DNA of 54,242 nucleotides from Planctomycetota bacterium. Lineage in GTDB: Bacteria > Planctomycetota > Phycisphaerae > Phycisphaerales > SM1A02. How positions within the stretch are numbered: position 1 is the first letter of the stretch; each line of letters starts with the position of its first letter. The DNA lies in the NCBI GenBank assembly GCA_022563315.1, contig JADFNO010000004.1, positions 1 to 54,242 of the forward strand, read 5' to 3'. This document shows positions 25,078 to 33,140 of this stretch, piece after piece. The notes below the pieces were generated by a model, which saw only the letters and a list, made by a program, of their open reading frames with translations, did no database searches and was not told the origin of the DNA. Position numbers and translations under genes: made by a program.

Positions 25078-26667
25078 ATGCCGGATCAGCGTTATCGCAC
25101 GCACAATTGGGTCGCCTTGGGTCTTCTCATCACTTTCGGATCACTCTCTTCGACATCGTGGGGCCAGTGCCAGGTCAATGAGCTATCCAAATTCATCGCT
25201 TCCGAGGTCGCGACCTTCGATGCGTTCGGCGGATCGATATCGATGAGCGGCTTTGTCGCCGTGATCGGGACTGAAGGTGATGACGCGCCAGGCATGAATT
25301 CAACCGGCGCCGCATATATCTACCGCTACGACCCCATGACCGCGCAGTGGAACCAAGAGGCGAAGTTGGTCGCCTCGGACGCAGCGTCTTGGGACGAATT
25401 CGGCACCGCCGTCGCCGTCGATGGTGACTTCGCCGTCGTCGGCGCCAATCAGATCGGCAACATCGGACCCGGCGCAGCCTACGTTTTTCGCTACGACCCT
25501 GATACCGGCCAGTGGAACGAACAAGTCAAGCTCACCGCGTCCGACGCTGAATCAAAGGATGAGTTCGGCCATGCCGTTGCCATCGACGGCGATCGGATCG
25601 TCGTCGGCGCATTTCGAGGCGATGACTTTTGCCCGGGGAATCCAAATTGCGATTCGGGTGCGGCCTACGTCTTCCGCTATGATCCCGATACATCGGGATG
25701 GAGCGAAGAGGCCAAACTCACCGCTTCTGACGCGGCGTTCCTCGACGCCTTTGGGAACTCCGTGTCGATCAGCGGCGACGTCATCATCATCGGTGCGGAG
25801 TACGCCAATGATGCCTGCCCCGAAGATCTCTTTTGTAATTCGGGTGCGGCGTACATCTACCGTTTCGATCCCAAAACAGAACAATGGAACGAGCAAACCA
25901 AGCTCACCGCTGACGACGCCGCGACTAAGGATATCTTTGGCTATGTCGTTTCGATAAACGAGCAAGGGATCGCCGTCATTTGCGCGGCACAGTTCAACAA
26001 CGCCGGCGTCGGGAAAGCCTACGTTTTTCAATATGATGCGAAAGGCGAATCGTGGCACCAACAGGCGAAACTCACCGCTTCTGACGCACTGACCGGCGAC
26101 CAGCTCGGCGTTTCCGTGACCATGGCGGGCGATGTTATTGCCCTAGGAATGCGCTCGCCGACGCTGTTTGGGGGTACCGGTTTCGGCGCCGCCTATCTGT
26201 ATCAAGAACCCCTCGGCGGCTGGACCAACTCGACCGAAACCGCCAAGCTCACTCCCTCCGATGCGCAAGTGAATGATTCATTCGGCATCGCAGTCTCTAT
26301 CGACGACGGCATCGCGCTCATAGGAGCTTTCGAGGATAATGATGCTGGTGCGCTTTCGGGCTCGGTCTATTTCTTCGGCGGTCTTTCCGATTGCAATACC
26401 AACGGCGAGCTCGACCTCTGCGACATCGCCGACGGGTTCAGTAGCGACGAGAACAACAACGGCATCCCCGACGAATGTGAACCCCCACCTTGCCCATGGG
26501 ATCTCGACGGCAGCAACGACGTTGGTGTTAAGGATCTGCTCATCTTGCTGGGCGTCTGGGGGCCGTGCCCGCCGAAGGGAGATTGCTCCGCCGACTTCGA
26601 CGGCAGCGGCGACGTTGGCGTTAAGGATTTGCTCATCTTGCTGGGCGTCTGGGGTTCCTGTCCCTGA
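25078..26667 (+). CDS. Secreted seven-repeat FG-GAP/beta-propeller protein with duplicated C-terminal motif
   Basis: A 529-residue exported protein with an N-terminal signal peptide ending near 'SSTSWGQC'. Seven repeats of about 55-65 residues follow, each starting 'KLTASDA..DEFG.AVAIDGD' and ending 'GAAYVFRYDP', which predicts a seven-bladed FG-GAP propeller. Then comes an Asp/Asn-rich linker ('DCNTNGELDLCDIADG') like thrombospondin-type calcium repeats. The protein ends with two near-identical copies of 'DVGVKDLLILLGVWG', flanked by Cys-Pro. This tail is typical of large secreted planctomycete proteins and may be a dockerin-like or sorting element. GGAG precedes the ATG by about ten bases. 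Ligand and function are unknown. Confidence 0.82.
   Translation: MPDQRYRTHNWVALGLLITFGSLSSTSWGQCQVNELSKFIASEVATFDAFGGSISMSGFVAVIGTEGDDAPGMNSTGAAYIYRYDPMTAQWNQEAKLVASDAASWDEFGTAVAVDGDFAVVGANQIGNIGPGAAYVFRYDPDTGQWNEQVKLTASDAESKDEFGHAVAIDGDRIVVGAFRGDDFCPGNPNCDSGAAYVFRYDPDTSGWSEEAKLTASDAAFLDAFGNSVSISGDVIIIGAEYANDACPEDLFCNSGAAYIYRFDPKTEQWNEQTKLTADDAATKDIFGYVVSINEQGIAVICAAQFNNAGVGKAYVFQYDAKGESWHQQAKLTASDALTGDQLGVSVTMAGDVIALGMRSPTLFGGTGFGAAYLYQEPLGGWTNSTETAKLTPSDAQVNDSFGIAVSIDDGIALIGAFEDNDAGALSGSVYFFGGLSDCNTNGELDLCDIADGFSSDENNNGIPDECEPPPCPWDLDGSNDVGVKDLLILLGVWGPCPPKGDCSADFDGSGDVGVKDLLILLGVWGSCP
26503..26664 (+). repeat. Internal DNA duplication encoding the two C-terminal motifs
   Basis: Segments 26503-26568 and 26599-26660 are close DNA copies, so the duplication is recent or kept similar by gene conversion. 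Confidence 0.75.
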
Positions 26668-26690
26668 AGAAGGCATGATGGCATCAAGAT

Positions 26691-26712
26691 AGCCGTCCCG
26701 ATTTCATCGGGA
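26691..26712 (+). repeat. REP-like hairpin 'AGCCGTCCCGA', copy B
   Basis: AGCCG then a seven-base-pair stem TCCCGAT/ATCGGGA with loop TTC, 24 bases after the FG-GAP protein stop. It matches 22532-22553 on the other strand. It might also act as a terminator, but no T-run follows. Confidence 0.6.
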
Positions 26713-26857
26713 GTACCCCGCGGACGCCTCCAAACTCAGTCAACGATCCGTTGGGCAACGATCCCGTTTAGCCGCGAGCCGAAGGCGAGCGCGTCGCCGA
26801 AATGGCATCAAAGCATCGAGGAAATATTCAATACGGCGAAACTGCGGCGCTGATTTG

Positions 26858-27271
26858 TCATTGGGCAACGTTGTCTTCGGCCGGGCGATCGCTCTCGGCG
26901 CCGAATGTGAACTCGGCCCCGACCTTGCACACTGGGCCGAACAGCCGGCGGCAATGAACGATCCGAAGCGGCAGATGACGCAGCCGACCGCTGGCCGGCT
27001 CGAAATTCACGAAGATCTTGTCGTTCACGTTGAACCGATAGACCGTGAGCAGACCGACGCCCACTTCCGAAAGATCCTGGGCCCACGCCTGGCACACATG
27101 CAATATTCTCCCCGTCTCGGACCGAGCGCAGAGCGCGACTGGAACGTTGAGCTGATATCGCGGCGCGCATCGCTGGTTCAGGAGACGGGCATCGCGCACG
27201 CGCAGCTCCTGGATCAGACCCTTGAGCCAGATAGAGTGATCGTGCTCGACTTCCGGCGAAGCTTGCGTCAT
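26858..27271 (-). CDS. PilZ-domain protein, probable cyclic-di-GMP receptor
   Basis: A 137-residue cytosolic protein made almost entirely of one PilZ domain. The RxxxR motif is present in 'QRCAPRYQLNVPV' (about residues 33-45), and the second motif appears as 'DLSEVGVG' (about 66-73), fitting the (D/N)xSxxG consensus, so cyclic-di-GMP binding is likely. 'RIVHCRRLFGPVCKVGAEF' forms the last strands of the barrel. With no fused output domain, it probably acts through a partner. It is transcribed alone, convergent with the FG-GAP gene. Confidence 0.78.
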   Translation of the reverse strand: MTQASPEVEHDHSIWLKGLIQELRVRDARLLNQRCAPRYQLNVPVALCARSETGRILHVCQAWAQDLSEVGVGLLTVYRFNVNDKIFVNFEPASGRLRHLPLRIVHCRRLFGPVCKVGAEFTFGAESDRPAEDNVAQ

Positions 27272-27619
27272 AAAAGCGTACCCCGCGCCGTTCCGGTTCG
27301 CGGTTAAAGCGCACCGGCGGCTCCCAGTTCAGGATACGATTCGTAGCTGCGTGGCCCTGAGTCGAGCCGCGGGATTCGGTACAATTCAAGTGCGTAGTGA
27401 GAGGTGGGTCGAGCTGAGGGACGAGGCGCTGCGCGTGAAGATGTGCCGGTTGTAGGGGTCAGGCGCCGAGGAGTTTGGAGGGCCAAGCCCCTCACCCCAA
27501 CCCTCGCCCACCCCCGGATAAGGGAGAGGGAGTAAAAAGACCCTCACCCCAACCCTCTCCCGGAGGGAGAGGGAGTAAGAAATAGAGGAAGAGGGAGTTA
27601 GAAGACCGGTGCCCGGTTG
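27272..27619. repeat. 348-base intergenic stretch with C-rich/G-rich hairpin repeats
   Basis: Between the PilZ gene start and the tmk stop. The left 200 bases show no gene or clear signal. At 27488-27531 and 27541-27577 lie two tandem copies of a repeat beginning CCCTCACCCCAACCCT and ending GGGAGAGGGAGTA; the second folds as CCCTCTCC/GGAGAGGG. A related element is at 44465-44510. On the minus strand these follow tmk and could end its transcript. Confidence 0.6.
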
Positions 27620-28300
27620 TTAGCTGAAGCGGTGCTTCAGTTGTTCGAGCAACTGCGCAAAGACCTCGTCAGGTTGGGCTGAGGCGTCGATGACGACGTG
27701 CCGCTGTGGGTCGGCCTCGGCCTGGGAAAGGAATCCCTGCCGAACGGCCTGCTGGTACTGCGGACCGCGAAGCTCAACTCTGTCGGAAAAAAGTGTCGCC
27801 TGCAGGAACGAGGAAGTTGCGGCGCGCTTGGAATCACCCGTTAGTCGCTTGGCTGCGGTCGCACCATCGACATCGAAGATGACCGTCAGGTCGGGCCAGG
27901 TCGAACCGACGGCGACGCGCCCCACGTCGAGGATCTCCTGCTGATCCAGGCCGCCGCCCGTTCCTTGATATGCAAGTGTCGAACTGATGAACCGATCAGC
28001 GATCACCAGATCGCCCCGAGCCAGGGCGGGACGAATGTAGTGCTCGACGAGTTCGGCCCGACTGGCCATGTACAACATCATCTCGCAGCGCAGGGACATG
28101 TCGGTATTGGCGGGATCGAGCAGCACGGCCCTGATCTGCTCGCCGATCTTCGTTCCGCCGGGCTCTCGGACTTCGCACACGCCGATCCCAGCCTCACGAC
28201 AATGGTCGGCGAACCGGGCGAACTGGGTCGTCTTGCCCGACCCGTCGGGGCCGTCGAAAACCAAGAACCGACCGGCGAGGCGTGTGATCCAATCGCTCAT
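27620..28300 (-). CDS. tmk: Thymidylate kinase
   Basis: A 226-residue P-loop kinase converting dTMP to dTDP. The P-loop 'GPDGSGKTT' is at residues 17-25, preceded by 'RFLVFD', and 'EPGGTKIGEQIR' and 'IADRFISSTLAYQG' (the DRx motif) follow. A lid region with 'LTGDSKRAATSSF' replaces the usual arginine-rich LID, and the protein ends in a helix 'EVFAQLLEQLKHRF'. The ATG at 28300 is the natural start; the longer frame to 28420 adds 40 unconserved residues overlapping the divergent promoter of the next gene. Confidence 0.93.
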   Translation of the reverse strand: MSDWITRLAGRFLVFDGPDGSGKTTQFARFADHCREAGIGVCEVREPGGTKIGEQIRAVLLDPANTDMSLRCEMMLYMASRAELVEHYIRPALARGDLVIADRFISSTLAYQGTGGGLDQQEILDVGRVAVGSTWPDLTVIFDVDGATAAKRLTGDSKRAATSSFLQATLFSDRVELRGPQYQQAVRQGFLSQAEADPQRHVVIDASAQPDEVFAQLLEQLKHRFS

Positions 28301-28433
28301 CGAGGCGACTATGCGCTGTGAGGCGAGGATTGACAAGGCCGCACTGTTCCGCGGGCCGGGGATACTCGCGAGCTGGGCCTGCGATCCGCCGGTCACTTGT
28401 GAGACGGAGCCTTCAATCACGGCCCTCGCCGGC

Positions 28434-28439
28434 TATGAT
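28434..28439 (+). promoter_or_regulatory. -10-like element before the split zinc-ribbon gene
   Basis: TATGAT, eight bases before the ATG at 28448. No Shine-Dalgarno. Confidence 0.45.
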
Positions 28440-28447
28440 TGTGCTAC

Positions 28448-28987
28448 ATGCGGATCGACCTACGCGATGAGTCCAGGGAGAGGATCGGCCGCATCGAGGT
28501 TGATCCGTCCCTGCGTCCAACCCGCGTGAGCATCGTGGAAACCGGCCGGGAGGTGTTCCTGGACTGGGACACAGCGGTGGACGACGCCGGCCACTTGCGG
28601 CGCTGTGTGGCGTGCGGGTGTCAGGACCTGTACCGAACCAAGGCCTTCCCGCAGGTGACGGGGCTGGTGGTTGTGCTCGCATTTGCCGGAGCCATCGTCG
28701 GCGCACTGGGATTCGCCACGCCGCCGGTCTTGTCCGTGATGATCGGCGTGTTGGCAGCGGACGTCGGGATTCTTCTTTTCGCCCGGAAACGGCTGGTCTG
28801 CCATCGGTGCCGTTCGAGTTTTCATGGTCTTCCGATCGCGAAGTACCACCCGGGCTGGGACCGCACGGTGGCAGAACGTCACTCAGCTCACCCGGGATCA
28901 CCATCAGCGCCGCCCGCCCCGGAGGCCCCCCGCGCCCCCCGCGAGCCACCGGTTCGCCCGGCGGTGCATGGGCAGCGTTTGGCGTGA
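28448..28987 (+). CDS. Membrane hairpin protein with a split zinc ribbon
   Basis: A 179-residue protein. Residues 1-50 form a soluble beta-rich segment. 'CVACGCQDLY' (about residues 53-62) and 'CHRCRSSFHG' (about 117-126) are the two halves of a zinc ribbon, separated by two membrane helices (about 70-90 and 92-110). The hairpin would bring the halves together on the cytoplasmic face. The last 45 residues are Pro/Ala/Arg-rich and disordered. Its stop overlaps the following GTG start as GTGA. Function is unknown; the metal role is inferred from the four cysteines. Confidence 0.65.
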   Translation: MRIDLRDESRERIGRIEVDPSLRPTRVSIVETGREVFLDWDTAVDDAGHLRRCVACGCQDLYRTKAFPQVTGLVVVLAFAGAIVGALGFATPPVLSVMIGVLAADVGILLFARKRLVCHRCRSSFHGLPIAKYHPGWDRTVAERHSAHPGSPSAPPAPEAPRAPREPPVRPAVHGQRLA

Positions 28988-29649
28988 CCGGCCAACCTAC
29001 GCTGTTGCTGCTTGGAGGCGGAGGTCATGCGGCCGTTGTGGCCGAAGCGGCATCTGCGGCAGGCTGGTCCGTGGCCGGCTTCCTCGACGACGACAACACC
29101 GTCAACGAGCTTCAACCCGTCGGTCTCGTGCGGCTGGGAACGATTGCGGACTTGACGGACGCGCTTGGTGCGCTGGGCCGCAGTGCCGTCGCTCATGCCG
29201 CGGTCGGTGATCCTGACTTGCGGCGTCGCTGGCTGGACCGTGCTGGTGATGCAGCGGCTGGGGCCATTGTCCATCCCTCGGCGATCGTTTCACCCTCGGC
29301 AACCCTGGGCGAAGGCAGCTTCATCGGCCCGCGCGCGATTGTGAACGCCCGAGCCGTGGTTGAGCGTGGCGCGATTGTCAACAGCGGGGCCATTGTCGAA
29401 CACGACTGCCACTTGGCGGCGTTTTGTCACGTCGGCCCGGGTGCGGCGCTCGGCGGAGCCGTGATGGTCGGCCCCGGGGCGCTGATCGGCATCCACGCGG
29501 CGGTCCTCCCAGGTTTACGCGTGGGGGCTGGAGCCATACTCGGGGCTGGGGCCGTGGCCGTTCGGGACCTCCCGCCTGGGGCCACTGCGGTAGGCGTGCC
29601 GGCCCGGACGGTCGCCCTGGCGGCTGCTTCGGCCAAAGCCCCGATCTAA
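28984..29649 (+). CDS. NeuD/PglB-type hexapeptide acyltransferase
   Basis: A 221-residue sugar O- or N-acetyltransferase. The N-terminal Rossmann-like part opens 'LLLLGGGGHAAVVAEAA' and has 'VAGFLDDD', typical of NeuD and PglD. A left-handed beta-helix of [LIV]-G-x4 repeats follows from about residue 90, with the catalytic-type His in 'VNSGAIVEHDCHLAAFCHVG'. It probably transfers an acetyl group from acetyl-CoA to a nucleotide-amino sugar. The start is a GTG at 28984 overlapping the previous stop by four bases. The acceptor cannot be told from sequence; the window's glycan genes are about 16 kb away. Confidence 0.82.
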   Translation: MTGQPTLLLLGGGGHAAVVAEAASAAGWSVAGFLDDDNTVNELQPVGLVRLGTIADLTDALGALGRSAVAHAAVGDPDLRRRWLDRAGDAAAGAIVHPSAIVSPSATLGEGSFIGPRAIVNARAVVERGAIVNSGAIVEHDCHLAAFCHVGPGAALGGAVMVGPGALIGIHAAVLPGLRVGAGAILGAGAVAVRDLPPGATAVGVPARTVALAAASAKAPI

Positions 29650-29668
29650 AAGCGTCGAAAACACCGAT

Positions 29669-30076
29669 ATGCGACGCCTTGACTGGATCAGCCTGTTTAT
29701 CACAGCCCTGCTGCTGACCGGCTGCGACAACCGGGTCAACGTCGCCATCGCGCCGACGCCAGTCGAGATCGTCGCGGAAAAGACCGGGCTCGGCCGATCG
29801 GTCCGACACGGCAATCTGGCGACGATCAGCTACCACGTGACGCTTCCAAACGGCAAGGAGTTGCTGCACGACCCGGAGTTCAAGTTCCTCGTCGATACGA
29901 AGCAGCCCACCGTTATTCAAGCCATTAATGACACGGTCATCGGCATGCGCGTCGGCGGGACAAGGACGATCGACTGCCCACCTCGTCTGCACTGGGGCCG
30001 ACTCGGATCGGGCGACGGGAAGATTCCGGCCAACACCAACCTGATTATCCGCATCAAGCTTCTGGCGGTCGAGTAG
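29669..30076 (+). CDS. Lipoprotein of the FKBP-type peptidyl-prolyl isomerase family
   Basis: A 135-residue protein with a lipobox 'LLLTGC' at residues 14-19, so it is lipidated and held at a membrane. The remainder looks like a short FKBP domain: 'GNLATISYHVTLPNGKEL', 'VIQAINDTVIGMRVGGTRTI' and 'IPANTNLIIRIKLLAVE', which are the first strand, the helix-plus-strand and the last strand of the fold. It is shorter than canonical FKBPs, and several active-site aromatics (the usual GWE and F-D pairs) are missing, so isomerase activity is uncertain. The gene lies 19 bases after the acyltransferase stop, probably in the same operon. Confidence 0.75.
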   Translation: MRRLDWISLFITALLLTGCDNRVNVAIAPTPVEIVAEKTGLGRSVRHGNLATISYHVTLPNGKELLHDPEFKFLVDTKQPTVIQAINDTVIGMRVGGTRTIDCPPRLHWGRLGSGDGKIPANTNLIIRIKLLAVE

Positions 30077-30122
30077 CGCACCAGGCAAGTCGTGACTTTG
30101 GCTCGCGGATTGAAACGCCGAC

Positions 30123-31007
30123 TCACGTGATGATGGCCGCCAGCCCCCAGAACACCACGGCGAGCAACAGCGCGGTAAGTCCTGCCGTGGCGGCATCGCG
30201 CGGCGTGAGGCGGAAGAAGAACATCGACAACCCTACGAAAATGCCCCCGTGCAATATCCACTCGGCGCTAAGCTCGATGAATCCACCACCCAGATCGACA
30301 AACTTCGCGAGCCACAGCGTTGCAAAGACACCTACGATGCGCAGCGATCCCAGTCGCCAGTCACCGAAGGTCGTTTCGTTCAGCCGTGAAACAACGAACA
30401 CACCCGCCAAACCACACAGTGACCCAAGAACAAGCGTGGCGAGATAAATACCCCATTGCCCAAAGCGCTGGGCGGCGGCGGGGTCGATGGGAAAACCATC
30501 GTCCGATTTGAGGTTGAACAGACCGTCGGCGCCGGCCAAGTAACCGATCGAAATCACCAGCACGCTGATCCCCGCCAAAATGCCTGGCACCCGGAAATCG
30601 CCTCGCCCGGGTAGGCACAGCGGCTCCGGCGGCTCATCCTCATCCTCATCCTCATCCTCCTCGTGCCCCTCCTCCCCCGTTTTGGTCTCCAGGACGCGCA
30701 GCGTCTTGAGATCAAATCCGCACCGCAGGCACACGAGCAAATTGCCCTGCCGCATCGTCGCCCCACAGTTCGGGCAAACATCAAGCGCCTTGACCGACGA
30801 CTTGCTGGGCTCTTCAGCCTCGCTCGCGCCGTTATCCCCATCCGTAGATTCACGCGAACCGTCGTCGGGTTCCAACTCCAACGGCTCGACGCCCTCACCA
30901 GGCTCGACCCGCGCCGACCGCTTGGCCGGATCCTGGATCTGCGGATCGTCCTCAGCGTGGTCTTCGACCGAGTATGGCTCGGGTTGTTCGTTTTCGTGGT
31001 CAGTCAT
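30123..31007 (-). CDS. Zinc-ribbon, multi-helix membrane protein of unknown function
   Basis: A 294-residue protein. Residues 1-70 are very acidic and low-complexity. A zinc ribbon 'CPNCGATMRQGNLLVCLRCG' spans about 78-97. An acidic 'EDEDEDEDE' run follows at about 118-126. About five or six hydrophobic helices make up residues 140-294. This plan (disordered acid tail, ribbon, then membrane helices) is frequent in planctomycete hypotheticals. It is convergent with the FKBP lipoprotein gene and divergent from the DUF481 gene. No function can be inferred. Confidence 0.65.
   Translation of the reverse strand: MTDHENEQPEPYSVEDHAEDDPQIQDPAKRSARVEPGEGVEPLELEPDDGSRESTDGDNGASEAEEPSKSSVKALDVCPNCGATMRQGNLLVCLRCGFDLKTLRVLETKTGEEGHEEDEDEDEDEPPEPLCLPGRGDFRVPGILAGISVLVISIGYLAGADGLFNLKSDDGFPIDPAAAQRFGQWGIYLATLVLGSLCGLAGVFVVSRLNETTFGDWRLGSLRIVGVFATLWLAKFVDLGGGFIELSAEWILHGGIFVGLSMFFFRLTPRDAATAGLTALLLAVVFWGLAAIIT
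30635..30661 (-). repeat. Coding hexanucleotide repeat (Glu-Asp)
   Basis: Four to five copies of CATCCT on the plus strand, encoding alternating Asp-Glu in the zinc-ribbon membrane protein. In-frame length change is possible. Confidence 0.7.
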
Positions 31008-31194
31008 GCTTGGAACACGTAGTCAGACGATGCCGCTGGAATCACCCCGTGACGGGTCGACGCACATCTCACGCAAATCGATCCTTATCGTGCAGCATAA
31101 TAGTTCGTCCCCGGTATTGTATACGGATTCCCAGCCGGATTAGCCTCGGCTGAGGATCATCGCGTTCCCATCAACCAACCTGTGAGGACCAATC

Positions 31195-32181
31195 GTGCGA
31201 AAGTGGATTGTGCTGTTTGCGTTGCTTCCGGCCGGTGTCTCGTTCGCGGACCGGATCGAGCTGATTACGGGCGAGGTGCTGCGCGGTGAGATCGTCCAGA
31301 GCACCGCCGAGTGGTTGGTGCTCGATCACCCGATTCTCGGTCGCCTGGAGATTCCGGCCCAGGCGGTGCAGCGCATGGACTATCTTCCTCCAGCGCCGTC
31401 GTCGCCGCCGAACGAGCGTGTTCGTGATGCCCGGAAGTCCCAGCCGAACCCCGCGCCACCCACGCCGGCGCCGCCACCGCCGACGCCCGATCCGGGGCCG
31501 CGCTGGCACTCCAAACTCGAGTTCGGCTTCGCCGCCACCGAAGGCAACAGCGAAACCGCCAACCTCATACTCGCGTTCAACACCGCGATCGATCGAGGCC
31601 ACGATCGATATGACTTCGACAGCCGATACGCGCTGCGCTCCAGCCGCGGCGACCGCTCCGAGAACAAGTTGACCGCGGGCTTGCTGGCCCAGTGGCCGCT
31701 GTCTAATCCTCGTTGGAGTTACTTCGCCCAATCCCGCTATGACTTCGACGAGTTTCAATCCTGGGATCACCGCGTCACCGGCGGCGGCGGCATGGGCTAT
31801 CACCTCATCGACATCAACGAGGTTGATCCAGCCGGCAACGCCAGCGATGTGTTCGATGTGCGCATTCGCCTCGGACTCGGGCTCCGCCGAGAGTTCGGCT
31901 CGACCAACGAGCGCATTCAACCGGAAGGGATCTTCGGCGGCGATCTGGTGTGGCAACTCAATTCACATCAGCGCCTGGCCGCCGGCACCACCTTCTTCCC
32001 CAACCTTGAGGAAACCAGCGAGTTTCGCGTCGTGACCAAAGCCGAGTGGGTCCTTGATCTGGACACCTTGGACGGCCTGAGCCTCAAGCTCGGTTTGGCG
32101 CACGAGTTCCAATCCGTCACTGACCCCGGCATCGAGGAAAGCGACCTCTCCGTCTACGGCGCGTTCGTCCTCGCTTTCTAG
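31195..32181 (+). CDS. DUF481 (YdiY-like) outer-membrane beta-barrel protein
   Basis: A 328-residue exported protein. The signal peptide is residues 1-18 (ending near 'VSFADR'). Residues 20-60 ('ELITGEVLRGEIVQSTAEWL') form a small beta domain common in such proteins, followed by a Pro-rich linker at about 85-105. From about 108 on, alternating strands fit DUF481: 'HSKLEFGFAATEGNSETANL', 'YDFDSRYALRSSRGD', 'LAQWPLSNPRWSYFAQSRYD', and a C-terminal strand ending 'VYGAFVLAF' with the terminal Phe expected of outer-membrane barrels. The start is a GTG with GAGGA seven bases upstream. Its ligand is unknown. Confidence 0.83.
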   Translation: MRKWIVLFALLPAGVSFADRIELITGEVLRGEIVQSTAEWLVLDHPILGRLEIPAQAVQRMDYLPPAPSSPPNERVRDARKSQPNPAPPTPAPPPPTPDPGPRWHSKLEFGFAATEGNSETANLILAFNTAIDRGHDRYDFDSRYALRSSRGDRSENKLTAGLLAQWPLSNPRWSYFAQSRYDFDEFQSWDHRVTGGGGMGYHLIDINEVDPAGNASDVFDVRIRLGLGLRREFGSTNERIQPEGIFGGDLVWQLNSHQRLAAGTTFFPNLEETSEFRVVTKAEWVLDLDTLDGLSLKLGLAHEFQSVTDPGIEESDLSVYGAFVLAF

Positions 32182-32208
32182 GTAAAAGGGAACAGGCGGG
32201 CGCGGGAT

Positions 32209-33048
32209 CTACGAAGATTCGACGCGGTGAAGGAGGAATCGTCCGGCCCGATCGGGATCGGGCGAGACACGCTGGACGGCAGCGCCCGGTTCATGGTCGA
32301 GCACGAGCCGCCAGTTCTCCTCGGCGGCGCGCTGCAGCAGGGCCTGTTTGGACAGCATGTTCTCATACGGCAGCATGTCGTAGCCCATGTTGAACGATGG
32401 GCCGAGGTGATTGACCGTCGGCATGACGTCGCCGGGAAAACACACAATGCCCTGACCGTCATCGAAGCGCACCGCCTGTTGGCCCCAGGTGTGACCGACC
32501 ATGGGCCAGACGTTCACGCCGGGCAGAACCTCGTTTTCGCCATCGGTGAGGCGCACGCGATCAGCGATCGGGTCGAGGTGACTGCGAAGATAGGTGCGGG
32601 TCATGGTGGACTTGTTAGCCAGGGCGTCTTCCCATTCCGTGCGCTGCACGATGACCTGTGCATTGGGAAAGGCCGGGACCGCGTCGCCGGAGTCGTCGAG
32701 CCGGGTCAGTCCGCCGGCATGGTCAAAATGCAGATGGGTGACGACGACGAAGTCGATCTGATCGGGTCCGCATCCAACCTTGCCCAAGGCATCGATGACC
32801 GTGCGGTGCTCAAGGTCATAGAACCCGCGTTCCTTGTCGGACCACTTGTCGCCGAAGCCGGTCTCGATGAGCACTTTTTGCGAGCCGTCGTCCAGGAGCA
32901 GGCAGTTGGTTTGCAGTGCAATTCGGTGGTTATGGTCCGGCTCCAGGCGCGAGGCCCAGATGGTTCTGGGCACGACGCCGAACATACTGCCCCCGTCGAG
33001 TCGAAACGACCCCGCCCGGAGCAGTTGCCAGGACCAGTGGTGCGCCAT
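32209..33048 (-). CDS. MBL-fold metallo-hydrolase
   Basis: A 279-residue metallo-beta-lactamase-fold enzyme. The metal-binding 'THLHFDHAGG' is at about residues 104-113 (HxHxDH complete), with a later His in 'MVGHTWGQQAV' and an Asp in 'VCFPGDVMP'. The arrangement resembles the N-acyl homoserine lactonase and YtnP-like subgroup, so hydrolysis of a lactone or ester is plausible but unproven. The ATG is six bases after a TACACT box and has no Shine-Dalgarno. It is convergent with the DUF481 gene, 27 bases away. Confidence 0.82.
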   Translation of the reverse strand: MAHHWSWQLLRAGSFRLDGGSMFGVVPRTIWASRLEPDHNHRIALQTNCLLLDDGSQKVLIETGFGDKWSDKERGFYDLEHRTVIDALGKVGCGPDQIDFVVVTHLHFDHAGGLTRLDDSGDAVPAFPNAQVIVQRTEWEDALANKSTMTRTYLRSHLDPIADRVRLTDGENEVLPGVNVWPMVGHTWGQQAVRFDDGQGIVCFPGDVMPTVNHLGPSFNMGYDMLPYENMLSKQALLQRAAEENWRLVLDHEPGAAVQRVSPDPDRAGRFLLHRVESS

Positions 33049-33054
33049 TCGTGC

Positions 33055-33060
33055 AGTGTA
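33055..33060 (-). promoter_or_regulatory. -10-like element before the MBL hydrolase gene
   Basis: TACACT on the minus strand, six bases before the ATG at 33048. The gene on the other side of this short divergent region has the same arrangement at 33125-33130. Confidence 0.5.
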
Positions 33061-33124
33061 TCAACCGTCGCCAAGCAGCGACCGTCCCGCCGTGAACAGC
33101 GCACCGGAGCGTGGCGAGCCGCGG

Positions 33125-33130
33125 TACACT
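33125..33130 (+). promoter_or_regulatory. -10-like element before the methyltransferase gene
   Basis: TACACT, ten bases before the ATG at 33141, with no Shine-Dalgarno. Confidence 0.45.
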
Positions 33131-33140
33131 GTGGCTCGCG

